DNA of 5,385 nucleotides from assembly GCA_031260365.1 (NCBI GenBank), contig JAIRJY010000136.1:1-5385 (forward strand), given 5' to 3'. The translations under genes and the position numbers were made by a program. The notes beneath the pieces were generated by a model that saw only the letters and a list, made by a program, of their open reading frames with translations, did no database searches and was not told the DNA's origin. Positions 1 to 5,092 of this stretch are shown piece after piece. How positions within the stretch are numbered: the first letter of the stretch is position 1; each line of letters opens with the position of its first letter. The DNA is from Nitrososphaerota archaeon (lineage in GTDB: Archaea; Thermoproteota; Bathyarchaeia; Bathyarchaeales; Bathycorpusculaceae).

Positions 1-2
1 GG

Positions 3-443
3 CGATATAATACACCGCCGTACCTTGACACTGGAGAAGAAATCTACAACCAACTAAAAACCTCCTATGAGTGCGGAGCAAAATATTTTATACTGTTTAA
101 CTTTTACGAGGAAGGATACTCAAATCCTTATGGCACACTCAGAGAAGAGCATTTTAATGCTTTAAAACGTTTTTGGCATGATGTCGTCCAAAACACTAAT
201 GTTACTCATAACGGAATTACAGTTGATACAGTACTAGTTTTACCCAGAAACTTTGGCGGAGGCTTACGATGGCGTGAAGACATTGTATGGGGTGTTTTTA
301 AAGCTGACGAAACCTCAGGCAAAATTTGGGACTTAACACAATCCACCTTAAACACACACAACTATGCACTTAACATAGTATACGATGACCCCGCTTACCC
401 ACTAACACCCGAATATAAAAACATCATAAAATTTCAGGAATAA
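3..443 (+). CDS. 3' end of an unidentified protein, possibly glycoside-hydrolase-like (5' truncated)
   Basis: This is an open frame entering from the left edge, 146 codons with a TAA at 441-443 and no internal stop; the N-terminus lies outside the window. The visible part begins with a Tyr/Pro-rich piece, then a strand-helix pattern (KYFILFNFYE, then PYGTLREEHFNALKRFW), then a second block containing LVLPRNFGGGLRW, IVWGVFKAD and SGKIWDLT, ending with NIVYDDP. No membrane segment or signal is seen. The alternation of a hydrophobic strand, a conserved-looking PYGTL-helix and an aromatic-rich tail resembles the end of TIM-barrel glycoside-hydrolase-like proteins found in archaea, but this is pattern memory and not a firm family call. 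It converges on the MATE gene with only 29 bases between stop codons. I am confident that it is coding and unsure of its function. Confidence 0.72.
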   Translation, partial: RYNTPPYLDTGEEIYNQLKTSYECGAKYFILFNFYEEGYSNPYGTLREEHFNALKRFWHDVVQNTNVTHNGITVDTVLVLPRNFGGGLRWREDIVWGVFKADETSGKIWDLTQSTLNTHNYALNIVYDDPAYPLTPEYKNIIKFQE

Positions 444-472
444 GCATATAACAAACAATTAACTTACCAAAT

Positions 473-1822
473 TTACACCGAAAGTGAGTTTTTTGTTTTG
501 TTCTTTATTTGGTTATTTAGGATCACGTTTTTCTTTTTGAAGTAGTACAAAGTGATTCCTATGATGCTTACAATTAGTTCTGTTGTTGGGAATACTAGCC
601 AGATTCCTATCATGCCACCTATTGTGGATAGTAAAAATGCCATCGGAATTATTATTAGAAATCCGCGTAATGCGGTGATTATGTGTGCGGGGCGTGCGTG
701 TTCTGTTGAGGTGAAGTAGATAGATAATATGATGTTTAGTCCAGTAAATAGACATGTTATGAAGTATATTTTCAGTCCTGTTGTGGCAGTGTTTTGCAGT
801 AGTATGTTTTGTTCGTAATTGAAGGCATTTACAAGGGGTGTTGCGTTGAAAAATATGCATATGTAAATTATTCCGGATATAATTGTCATTGTTATTATGG
901 CATATCGTAAAATTGTTTTAACATTTGTATGGTTGTTTGTTCCATAGTTGCTGCTTATTAGAGGTTGTATTCCTTGTGCGATGCCTGTGTATATGGCTAT
1001 CACCACTAATGATAAGTTTGCGATAATACCATATGCTGCAACACCGACATTTCCCTGCAAATTCAGTATTATCATGTTAAATACAATCATAATAACACCC
1101 GAAGATGTCTCGGTAATCAAGGATGGTAATCCGTTTGAAATAATATCTTTACTAATTAATCGTCCAAAAATGTTTTTTACAAAGTGAAAATTGTTTTTCT
1201 TTCTAAGGAAAAAAGAAGATATAACAAGTAGACTAACTATTTGTGCAATGCCAGATGCAAAAGCAGCACCAAAAAAACCCATTTTGAGGGAAAAAATAAA
1301 AACATAATCTAACAGGACATTTGAAAAACTACCTGTTATCATAGCAAACATAGCTAATTGTGGTGCTCCATCATTTCGTATAAAACATAAAAACACATTG
1401 TTTAGCATAATTAAGGGGGCAAACAAAAGAAGTACCCGTAAATATGTGGTGCCCATCTGTAAAACTGTTTCATCAGCACCCAATATTTGCGTAACTGATT
1501 CAGAGAAAAAAATACCAATTACACAGAAAACAGTAGCTAAACAAAGAGCAAGAAAGACAGTATTGGTAAACACACGATTAGCACTACTCTTTTCGTTTTG
1601 GCTTCTTAAAATAGAGTATTTTGTAGCACCACCAATACCAAATAACAAGCCGCTCCCATAAATGAAACTATAAATTGGAATTACAAGATTCAAAGCAGTT
1701 AAGCCATTTGCTCCAAACCCTTTTGAAACAAAAAAAGTGTCTGCCAAAATATAACAAGATAAACACAGCATGCCAAGTACATTAAAGAATGAATATTTCG
1801 CGAACATCTTAAAGCATGACAT
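473..1822 (-). CDS. MATE family multidrug/organic-cation efflux transporter
   Basis: The protein has 449 residues, the usual size for MATE exporters, with about 12 hydrophobic segments in two homologous halves (about 1-215 and 225-430). Family marks visible are: the TM1 region with ADTFFVSKGFGANGLTALN (Asp28); FIRNDGAPQLAM at about 147; N168 and D172 in NVLLDYVFIF; GAAFASG at 185; and in the second half GIAQGIQPLISSNYG at 280-294. MATE proteins expel drugs, dyes or toxic metabolites in exchange for Na+ or H+. The pattern is nearest to the MepA/DinF-like branch; substrate and coupling ion cannot be told from sequence. The ATG at 1822 is used; an ATG at 1807 (residue 6) is an alternative, and neither has a strong Shine-Dalgarno. 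The lysine/asparagine-rich tail after residue 428 is cytoplasmic. The gene stands alone, convergent with the left-edge gene. Many archaea acquire such exporters from Firmicutes, but transfer is not tested here. Confidence 0.95.
   Translation of the reverse strand: MSCFKMFAKYSFFNVLGMLCLSCYILADTFFVSKGFGANGLTALNLVIPIYSFIYGSGLLFGIGGATKYSILRSQNEKSSANRVFTNTVFLALCLATVFCVIGIFFSESVTQILGADETVLQMGTTYLRVLLLFAPLIMLNNVFLCFIRNDGAPQLAMFAMITGSFSNVLLDYVFIFSLKMGFFGAAFASGIAQIVSLLVISSFFLRKKNNFHFVKNIFGRLISKDIISNGLPSLITETSSGVIMIVFNMIILNLQGNVGVAAYGIIANLSLVVIAIYTGIAQGIQPLISSNYGTNNHTNVKTILRYAIITMTIISGIIYICIFFNATPLVNAFNYEQNILLQNTATTGLKIYFITCLFTGLNIILSIYFTSTEHARPAHIITALRGFLIIIPMAFLLSTIGGMIGIWLVFPTTELIVSIIGITLYYFKKKNVILNNQIKNKTKNSLSV
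489..510 (+). terminator. possible U-tract terminator for the left-edge gene
   Basis: A T-rich run (T6, then T4, then further T clusters) starts 46 bases after the stop of the left-edge gene and lies inside the 3' end of the convergent MATE gene. Archaeal RNA polymerase commonly stops at oligo-T without a hairpin, so this is a plausible termination zone. It also encodes the lysine-rich tail of the MATE protein, so the T-richness has another explanation. Confidence 0.3.
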
Positions 1823-1845
1823 ATTTCCCGCAAAGCAACATCATC

Positions 1846-1857
1846 ATAAAATAAAAA
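1846..1857 (-). promoter_or_regulatory. possible TATA element of the MATE gene
   Basis: On the minus strand the sequence reads TTTTTATTTTAT, centred about 30 bases before the ATG at 1822. Archaeal transcription starts about 25 bases downstream of the TATA centre, which would give a start very near the ATG and so an almost leaderless message, in keeping with the missing Shine-Dalgarno. The surroundings are AT-rich throughout, so chance matches are easy. Confidence 0.25.
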
Positions 1858-2039
1858 AGTATCCTTTAGCCACTAAACAATACAACACAAACAGATAAAG
1901 AAAAAAAGACAGACAAAAAACCATATACAATGAAGACCAAAAAAGGTAGTACATTATTTTTCAACATCGTTTAACTTTTTACAAAAAAACAAGAACAAAA
2001 TAAGTAGAACAACAAACATTGCAATATCCACATCAAATA

Positions 2040-2271
2040 ATGGATTCTAATACAGCTACTAGGTAAGAATGTTAAAGAATAATAGAAAAAGAGGTTACAG
2101 ATATATTCAAAAATAACCAAAATACGTTAAGAAAGTTTTTTGTGTTCATTGTAATTCACGATAATTTAAAACATGAAACAGCAGCATCTTTAACTCAACT
2201 GTTCTTGCTACAAAACAATCTGCAAACTAGTGCCAAAGAACATTTGCTTTTACAGAAAAGCCTTAGTTGAT
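2040..2271 (+). pseudogene. possible relic of a small gene (about 76 codons with two early stops)
   Basis: An ATG at 2040 opens a frame that meets TAA at 2064 and again at 2073, then runs open for 64 codons to a TGA at 2269. The open part reads like a soluble helical protein, for example RIIEKEVTDIFKNNQNTLRK and later AKEHLLLQKSLS. Each stop is one substitution from AAA, which would give a lysine-rich N-terminus (TRKECKRII). No Shine-Dalgarno precedes the ATG and I recognise no family. An open stretch of this length can arise by chance in AT-rich DNA, so this is only a candidate. One copy of the local direct repeat falls inside it. Confidence 0.2.
2071..2097. repeat. direct repeat, copy 1 (imperfect, about 25 nt)
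   Basis: This copy shares an exact 16-base core, ATAGAAAAAGAGGTTA (2082-2097), with the copy at 2293-2308. The similarity continues leftwards to a GTTA with small indels. Read on the minus strand it begins with TAA and runs into a C/T-rich tract with T5, just like copy 2, but here no gene ends at the TAA. Confidence 0.6.
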
Positions 2272-2283
2272 AAATATACAATA

Positions 2284-2308
2284 GTTAGGAATATAGAAAA
2301 AGAGGTTA
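2284..2308. repeat. direct repeat, copy 2, overlapping the surface-protein stop codon
   Basis: The second copy of the repeat has its identical 16-base core at 2293-2308. On the minus strand its first three bases are the TAA stop of the surface-protein gene and the rest is the T-rich tract that follows the stop. The copies are 211 bases apart, measured between equivalent core positions. Confidence 0.6.
2291..2304 (-). terminator. probable U-tract terminator of the surface-protein gene
   Basis: Immediately after the TAA the minus strand reads CTCTTTTTCTATAT, a pyrimidine-rich tract with T5 typical of archaeal termination sites and lacking a hairpin. A near-identical tract occurs again at 2082-2093 in repeat copy 1, where it could act as a backup terminator. 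Confidence 0.4.
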
Positions 2309-3103
2309 AATTGTCGTTGTTGCTGGTTTTGTTAGTTTTTTCTTATAGACAACTATTACAATTCCGAGTACTACAAGTATAAACAGAACAATTACCAGTA
2401 AGATTTTATAGTCAATTCTTGACCATGGAGTTGGTGTTGTAGAAGCCACAGGTAAAGTAAATCCAGGGATTTCCCAGCCATCAACACCAGAAACAGACGC
2501 AATTTTCCAAGTGAGCCTCGTTGTAACGTAAGGTGCTATTGTAGCTTCAACTTGGTCAACTTGCTCCACAAGAATACCTGTTGCTTTATCAAAGTACAAG
2601 TCCCTTGTTGCCTTATAACCATCTTCAGGGTTATAATCAGCTATACGAACATGATTAGTTATCCTAGCACCACTTTCATAGTTTCTTGTTGCTGTATCCA
2701 ATATTGTTAAAGTATCTTCGCCATCAGGATGAATTCTGTCACCTACAGTAAGATTAGCACCTATTATACCCACAAAACCATAACCTACGCCTGTATAGAG
2801 ATTAGTGCCGCCTCTATCCAAATCAGCTGTTCCATCAATATAGTAACACATAGTAACCGTGTCAACGCTTGTAGCATTTACACTACTGATACTAACTTGG
2901 ATACACGACGTTTGATTAACTACAAGAAGATCTAGAGGAACGGAATATGAATCATCAGTTGATGAACAGTAACTAGAGACATAATAAAAAAAAGTCATAC
3001 CGCCCGTAAGTCCTGAATTAATTGTTTGAGCTTGACTGACCCCAGCAAATGCTAAAGTCACAATACACAAAATTACGCTAACTGCAAGTAATCTACTATT
3101 CAA
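2306..3103 (-). CDS. secreted surface protein with C-terminal membrane anchor, function unknown
   Basis: The protein has 265 residues when started at the TTG at 3103. Residues 1-25 form a signal peptide: Arg4, a hydrophobic core LLAVSVILCIVTLAFAGV, and a likely cleavage after SQA. Residues about 26-228 are an exported ectodomain rich in Thr/Ser/Gly, with three N-X-T sequons (N63, N76, N117) and cysteines at 46, 67 and 86. A block at 167-180 (RDLYFDKATGILVE) resembles a motif common in archaeal secreted proteins. A Pro/Thr stretch (222-226) leads to a membrane helix at about 233-252, followed by KKK as the inside anchor. Most of it therefore faces the outside. The start is chosen because AGGTG sits 5 bases before this TTG and the signal peptide is then normal; earlier in-frame starts (TTG 3157, ATG 3130) add an acidic stretch and lack a site. 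It stands as a single gene, divergent from the small basic protein. No enzyme motif is seen. Confidence 0.82.
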   Translation of the reverse strand: MNSRLLAVSVILCIVTLAFAGVSQAQTINSGLTGGMTFFYYVSSYCSSTDDSYSVPLDLLVVNQTSCIQVSISSVNATSVDTVTMCYYIDGTADLDRGGTNLYTGVGYGFVGIIGANLTVGDRIHPDGEDTLTILDTATRNYESGARITNHVRIADYNPEDGYKATRDLYFDKATGILVEQVDQVEATIAPYVTTRLTWKIASVSGVDGWEIPGFTLPVASTTPTPWSRIDYKILLVIVLFILVVLGIVIVVYKKKLTKPATTTI

Positions 3104-3108
3104 TTTAA

Positions 3109-3113
3109 CACCT
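3109..3113 (-). promoter_or_regulatory. Shine-Dalgarno AGGTG that decides the surface-protein start
   Basis: The minus strand reads AGGTG, complementary to the 16S tail (CACCT), with a 5-base spacer before the TTG at 3101-3103. The two in-frame upstream starts have no comparable site. Confidence 0.6.
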
Positions 3114-3138
3114 ACATCATAGTCAATCATCAAGTTTA

Positions 3139-3168
3139 CTTTTAAAGTTATGCCCAAATTAAATATTT
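3139..3168 (-). promoter_or_regulatory. candidate TATA elements of the surface-protein gene
   Basis: Two archaeal-type TATA candidates lie on the minus strand: CTTTAAAAG (3139-3147) and AAATATTTAATTT (3156-3168). With initiation about 26 bases downstream they predict starts near 3117 or 3136. Either would leave the TTG at 3157 out of the message, and both keep the AGGTG and the TTG at 3103 in it. They cannot be ranked without transcript data. Confidence 0.4.
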
Positions 3169-3375
3169 GACATTATTCACTTTTTGACACATATACATTT
3201 AGGTATCATCTCTATAATACAGTAATGAAAACAAAAAGTATAGTAAAATATATGACTTGTTCATACAAAAGAAACACAAAAAAAGTCTGGTTCGCAAAAA
3301 ACTGGTGATATATATGTATACGTGGACACTCGCCTAGTTTTTAATGTTTATGAGTCACCGTGAATTGACGTTGAA

Positions 3376-3391
3376 ACAAACGTTTAAAAAC
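3376..3391 (+). promoter_or_regulatory. BRE/TATA promoter of the small basic protein
   Basis: The sequence AAACGTTTAAAAAC has an A-rich BRE-like stretch followed by a TATA core TTTAAAAA centred near 3387. The GTG start codon at 3414 lies 27 bases downstream, exactly where archaeal transcription would begin, so the message is probably leaderless. No Shine-Dalgarno is present, which agrees. Confidence 0.55.
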
Positions 3392-3413
3392 TTAAACGCA
3401 ATCTATCTTAGTT

Positions 3414-3707
3414 GTGGATAATTTGGTAAATCTTCGAGGAAGAAAATCCAACGAAAATAAGATAGTTCAAACGCTTGTTGTCCTGCTCCAAAACACCACG
3501 TGGAGATGTGGTAGACTTGAACGGTCCATTGTCCAACATCTCTATAGACGGCACGTAACTTTTAGAAGTCCCTCAGCAACAATCAAAGAACTTATGGTCA
3601 ACTTGAACATCACAGCTGAAAAGAAAGAAGAATATCTTGACGCACTCAAAAGACTAGAAAAAAGAAACATTATAAAAACAATGCCACTACAAACCCCTAC
3701 AATATAA
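3414..3707 (+). CDS. small basic protein, possible winged-helix DNA-binding protein
   Basis: The protein has 97 residues, starts at GTG and is rich in Arg/Lys. I do not recognise a named family. The first 13 residues are polar and basic. A helix follows at about 14-26 (ENKIVQTLVVLLQ), then a Trp/Arg-rich helix (30-46), a segment SPSATIKELMVNLNI (52-66) that could be helix 2 plus turn, and a charged helix 68-84 ending in LKRLEKRNIIKTMPL. The ending, a helix followed by a short strand with an xLxxLEKRxII pattern, is typical of the recognition helix and wing of winged-helix proteins, so a DNA-binding role is plausible. There is no ligand domain and no membrane segment. It is transcribed away from the surface-protein gene across a 256-base shared promoter region, as local regulators often are, and lies 179 bases before satP. 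Coding status is supported by the well-placed promoter and amino-acid composition; function is inference. Confidence 0.68.
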   Translation: MDNLVNLRGRKSNENKIVQTLVVLLQNTTWRCGRLERSIVQHLYRRHVTFRSPSATIKELMVNLNITAEKKEEYLDALKRLEKRNIIKTMPLQTPTI

Positions 3708-3820
3708 CCGCTTAACGTTTTGTCCAATCAACGCATTCACCTAGTTAAAAATAAGAAATGCACAGCTAAAATGAGATAATTATTTGATTGATATTTACGT
3801 GTTTAAGAAGAAAAATATGT

Positions 3821-3846
3821 GTATAATAAGAAAGAGTTAAAAACTT
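3821..3846 (+). promoter_or_regulatory. candidate TATA elements of satP
   Basis: Two candidates lie here: GTATAATAAG (3821-3830) and TTAAAAACTT (3837-3846). The latter is an exact copy of the 10 bases at 3384-3393 in the promoter of the small basic protein. Initiation about 26 bases downstream would give a leader of about 20-36 bases before the ATG at 3887. A third match, TATATAAA at 3871-3878, is too close to the ATG. Confidence 0.35.
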
Positions 3847-3886
3847 GTTTTAGAAGCCTTTGTTATCGATTATATAAAGTGGAACA

Positions 3887-4474
3887 ATGAGTAACTATAA
3901 ATTGGCAAATCCGGCACCGTTGGGTTTACTAGCGTTTGGTTTGACGACAATTCTTTTAAATCTGCATAACACAGGTTTTTTCGCCCTAAACAGTATGATA
4001 CTTGCAATGGGTATAACTTATGGTGGCTTAGCACAAGTAATTGCTGGAATCATGGAATACCGTAAAGGTAACACTTTTGGTACTGTAGCGTTTTCGTCAT
4101 ATGGATTTTTCTGGTTGTCACTTGTAATACTGATTCTTATGCCAAACATGTCATTTTTTGGAGCGGTAACACCCTCAGATAACATTGCCATGGCTGCATA
4201 TTTTGCGATATGGGGTGTTTTAACATTGGGGATGTTCTTTGGAACATTAAAGACAAATAGATGCCTTCAATTTGTGTTTGCAAGTTTGGCTGTATTATTC
4301 TTTATGTTAACAACAAGAGAATTACTAGGTAATCCAGTATGGTTTAACACGATAACAGGTATAGAAGGAATTATCTGCGGTGCAAGTGCTGTATATCTTG
4401 GGCTAGCTGAAGTTATCAACGAATCTAACAAAAAAACTATACTACCAATCTGCCCAGTAAAAGAAGAACCATAA
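3887..4474 (+). CDS. satP: acetate/succinate transporter, SatP/YaaH (GPR1/FUN34/YaaH family)
   Basis: The protein has 195 residues with six membrane helices (about 10-28, 34-56, 65-86, 98-120, 124-142 and 155-177), the size and layout of this family; E. coli SatP has 188. The signature NPAPLGL is at residues 8-14, and [10 protein letters not shown] (45-54), EYRKGNTFG (57-65), [10 protein letters not shown] (69-78), FFGTLK and CGASAVYLG are all family landmarks. The family forms hexameric inner-membrane channels or H+-coupled carriers for acetate and succinate. The ATG at 3887 places [10 protein letters not shown] at residues 5-14, very like the start of E. coli SatP as I remember it, so this start is firm although only a weak GTGGA precedes it. 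The gene is alone, downstream of the small basic protein and convergent with the AOR/polyferredoxin operon, which suggests handling of acetate made or used there. Closeness to the enterobacterial protein suggests bacterial ancestry. Confidence 0.95.
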   Translation: MSNYKLANPAPLGLLAFGLTTILLNLHNTGFFALNSMILAMGITYGGLAQVIAGIMEYRKGNTFGTVAFSSYGFFWLSLVILILMPNMSFFGAVTPSDNIAMAAYFAIWGVLTLGMFFGTLKTNRCLQFVFASLAVLFFMLTTRELLGNPVWFNTITGIEGIICGASAVYLGLAEVINESNKKTILPICPVKEEP

Positions 4475-4514
4475 CACAGCAACTAGTCGCAAACGTAAAA
4501 GAAACAGCAACAAA

Positions 4515-4531
4515 CTCTTTCTTATTTTTTT
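4515..4531 (+). terminator. U-tract terminator after satP
   Basis: CTCTTTCTTATTTTTTT, with a final T7, begins 41 bases after the satP stop. It is a typical archaeal oligo-T termination site with no hairpin before it. Confidence 0.5.
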
Positions 4532-4549
4532 AGTTTAGCATAATTTTTG

Positions 4550-4590
4550 AAAAAGTGAAAATGAAAGATTGTTCTAGTTTTTGGAAAAAC
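4550..4590 (-). terminator. T-tract terminators after the polyferredoxin gene
   Basis: Read on the minus strand, T5 (4585-4589), T4 (4558-4561) and T5 (4550-4554) follow the polyferredoxin stop within about 45 bases. The first lies in a short inverted repeat GTTTTT-GG-AAAAAC (4577-4590). Together with the plus-strand T7 this makes a normal convergent terminator region between satP and the operon. Confidence 0.4.
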
Positions 4591-4593
4591 CGT

Positions 4594-5085
4594 TTATTGT
4601 TTTTCGTTGAATAATTTTTTGATTACGCTGAGTCTTGCTTTTTGTGCGAGCACATCACTTGTTACTACTGTTAATGCTTCTTCGGGACACCATTTAACGC
4701 ATTGAGGACCTTCTGGTTTATCTTTGCATAGATCACATGTATAGACTGTTTTTGTTTCTGGGTGGAGCATCATTGCACCATAGTCGCAGGCTTCTATGCA
4801 CCAGCCACAGCCGTTACATTTGTCTTTGTCTATTAATATTGCACCATTTTCTTTTGATTGCGATAGTGCATTTCTTGGGCAGGCAGAAACACATGCGGGT
4901 TCTTCACAGAGGCGACATGTTACTGCCATGTTAGCCACTTGGTTAACGCGAACTGCACGTATTCGCGATTTTATAGGGTTGAAAACTCTTTCTTTACCAA
5001 ATGAGCAAGCGTATTCACATATTTGACAACCTACACATTTTTCAGGATCAGCAGATACGAATTTTCGATTATGAACACTTACCAT
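4594..5085 (-). CDS. four-cluster [4Fe-4S] polyferredoxin, electron-transfer partner of AOR
   Basis: The protein has 163 residues and 16 cysteines in four groups: C17/20/23/27, C57/60/65/69, C90/93/96/100 and C117/120/129/133. Two groups are CxxCxxCxxxC; the second is CxxCx4CxxxCP and the fourth CxxCx8CxxxCP. This is the HycB/DmsB/NrfC-like arrangement of electron-transfer subunits, with four [4Fe-4S] clusters, no signal peptide and no membrane segment, so it is cytoplasmic. It follows the AOR gene by 7 bases and is surely co-transcribed with it. Comparable pairs are known, such as YdhV and YdhY in E. coli. It most likely carries electrons between the AOR active site and a soluble carrier or another redox enzyme. 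The ATG at 5085 is chosen because AGGAGG lies 12 bases upstream; an in-frame GTG at 5112 would add a basic leader (KKRRIKTK) and overlap AOR. Confidence 0.93.
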   Translation of the reverse strand: MVSVHNRKFVSADPEKCVGCQICEYACSFGKERVFNPIKSRIRAVRVNQVANMAVTCRLCEEPACVSACPRNALSQSKENGAILIDKDKCNGCGWCIEACDYGAMMLHPETKTVYTCDLCKDKPEGPQCVKWCPEEALTVVTSDVLAQKARLSVIKKLFNEKQ

Positions 5086-5092
5086 TTTTGTT

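Larger units (their letters stand above)
1823..2305. other. gene-poor spacer between the MATE and surface-protein genes
   Basis: These 483 bases hold no gene I can firmly support. The left half (about 1850-2000) is strongly A-rich on the plus strand, with A6-A7 runs at 1901-1907, 1915-1920 and 1939-1944. Read in the minus direction these are T-tracts that could stop transcription arriving from the surface-protein gene. The right half contains two copies of an imperfect direct repeat and a plus-strand open stretch that may be a decayed small gene, listed separately. No tRNA-like fold, no clear inverted terminal repeats and no transposase remnant were seen. Confidence 0.6.

Noticed and set aside
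513..1661. Open frames at 513-860 (-), 948-1187 (+) and 1398-1661 (+)
   Set aside because: They lie wholly inside the MATE gene in other frames, and their composition is rich in His/Asn/Thr or irregular, as shadows usually are.
2072..2149. Minus-strand 25-codon hydrophobic peptide (MNTKNFLNVFWLFLNISV...)
   Set aside because: It is too short, with only a weak GTGA before the ATG and no promoter; hydrophobic runs are expected from T-rich sequence.
1823..2305. tRNA, structured RNA or CRISPR in the spacer
   Set aside because: There is no T-arm-like GTTCRANNC with an acceptor stem, no regularly spaced repeats (only two copies), and no GC-rich fold.
2729..2935. Plus-strand open frame of 68 codons inside the surface-protein gene
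   Set aside because: It is antisense to a well-supported exported protein and has no ribosome site or recognisable pattern.
3542..3727. Minus-strand open frame of 61 codons with a hydrophobic stretch, antisense to the small basic protein
   Set aside because: It has no promoter or ribosome site in the right place, while the opposite strand has a well-placed TATA element and a better protein.
3871..3878. TATATAAA just before satP as its promoter
   Set aside because: Its centre is only about 13 bases from the ATG, so transcription would begin inside the gene near 3900. A leaderless TTG at 3902 is possible in theory, but the family-like N-terminus from ATG 3887 argues for the upstream start.
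4577..4590. GTTTTT-GG-AAAAAC as a classical rho-independent hairpin
   Set aside because: The stem is all A-T apart from one G-C pair and the loop is too small, so it is better read as T-tract termination.
4267..5026. Open frames at 4267-4482 (-), 4737-4934 (+) and 4796-5026 (+)
   Set aside because: These are shadows of satP and of the polyferredoxin gene; the real frames carry family motifs.
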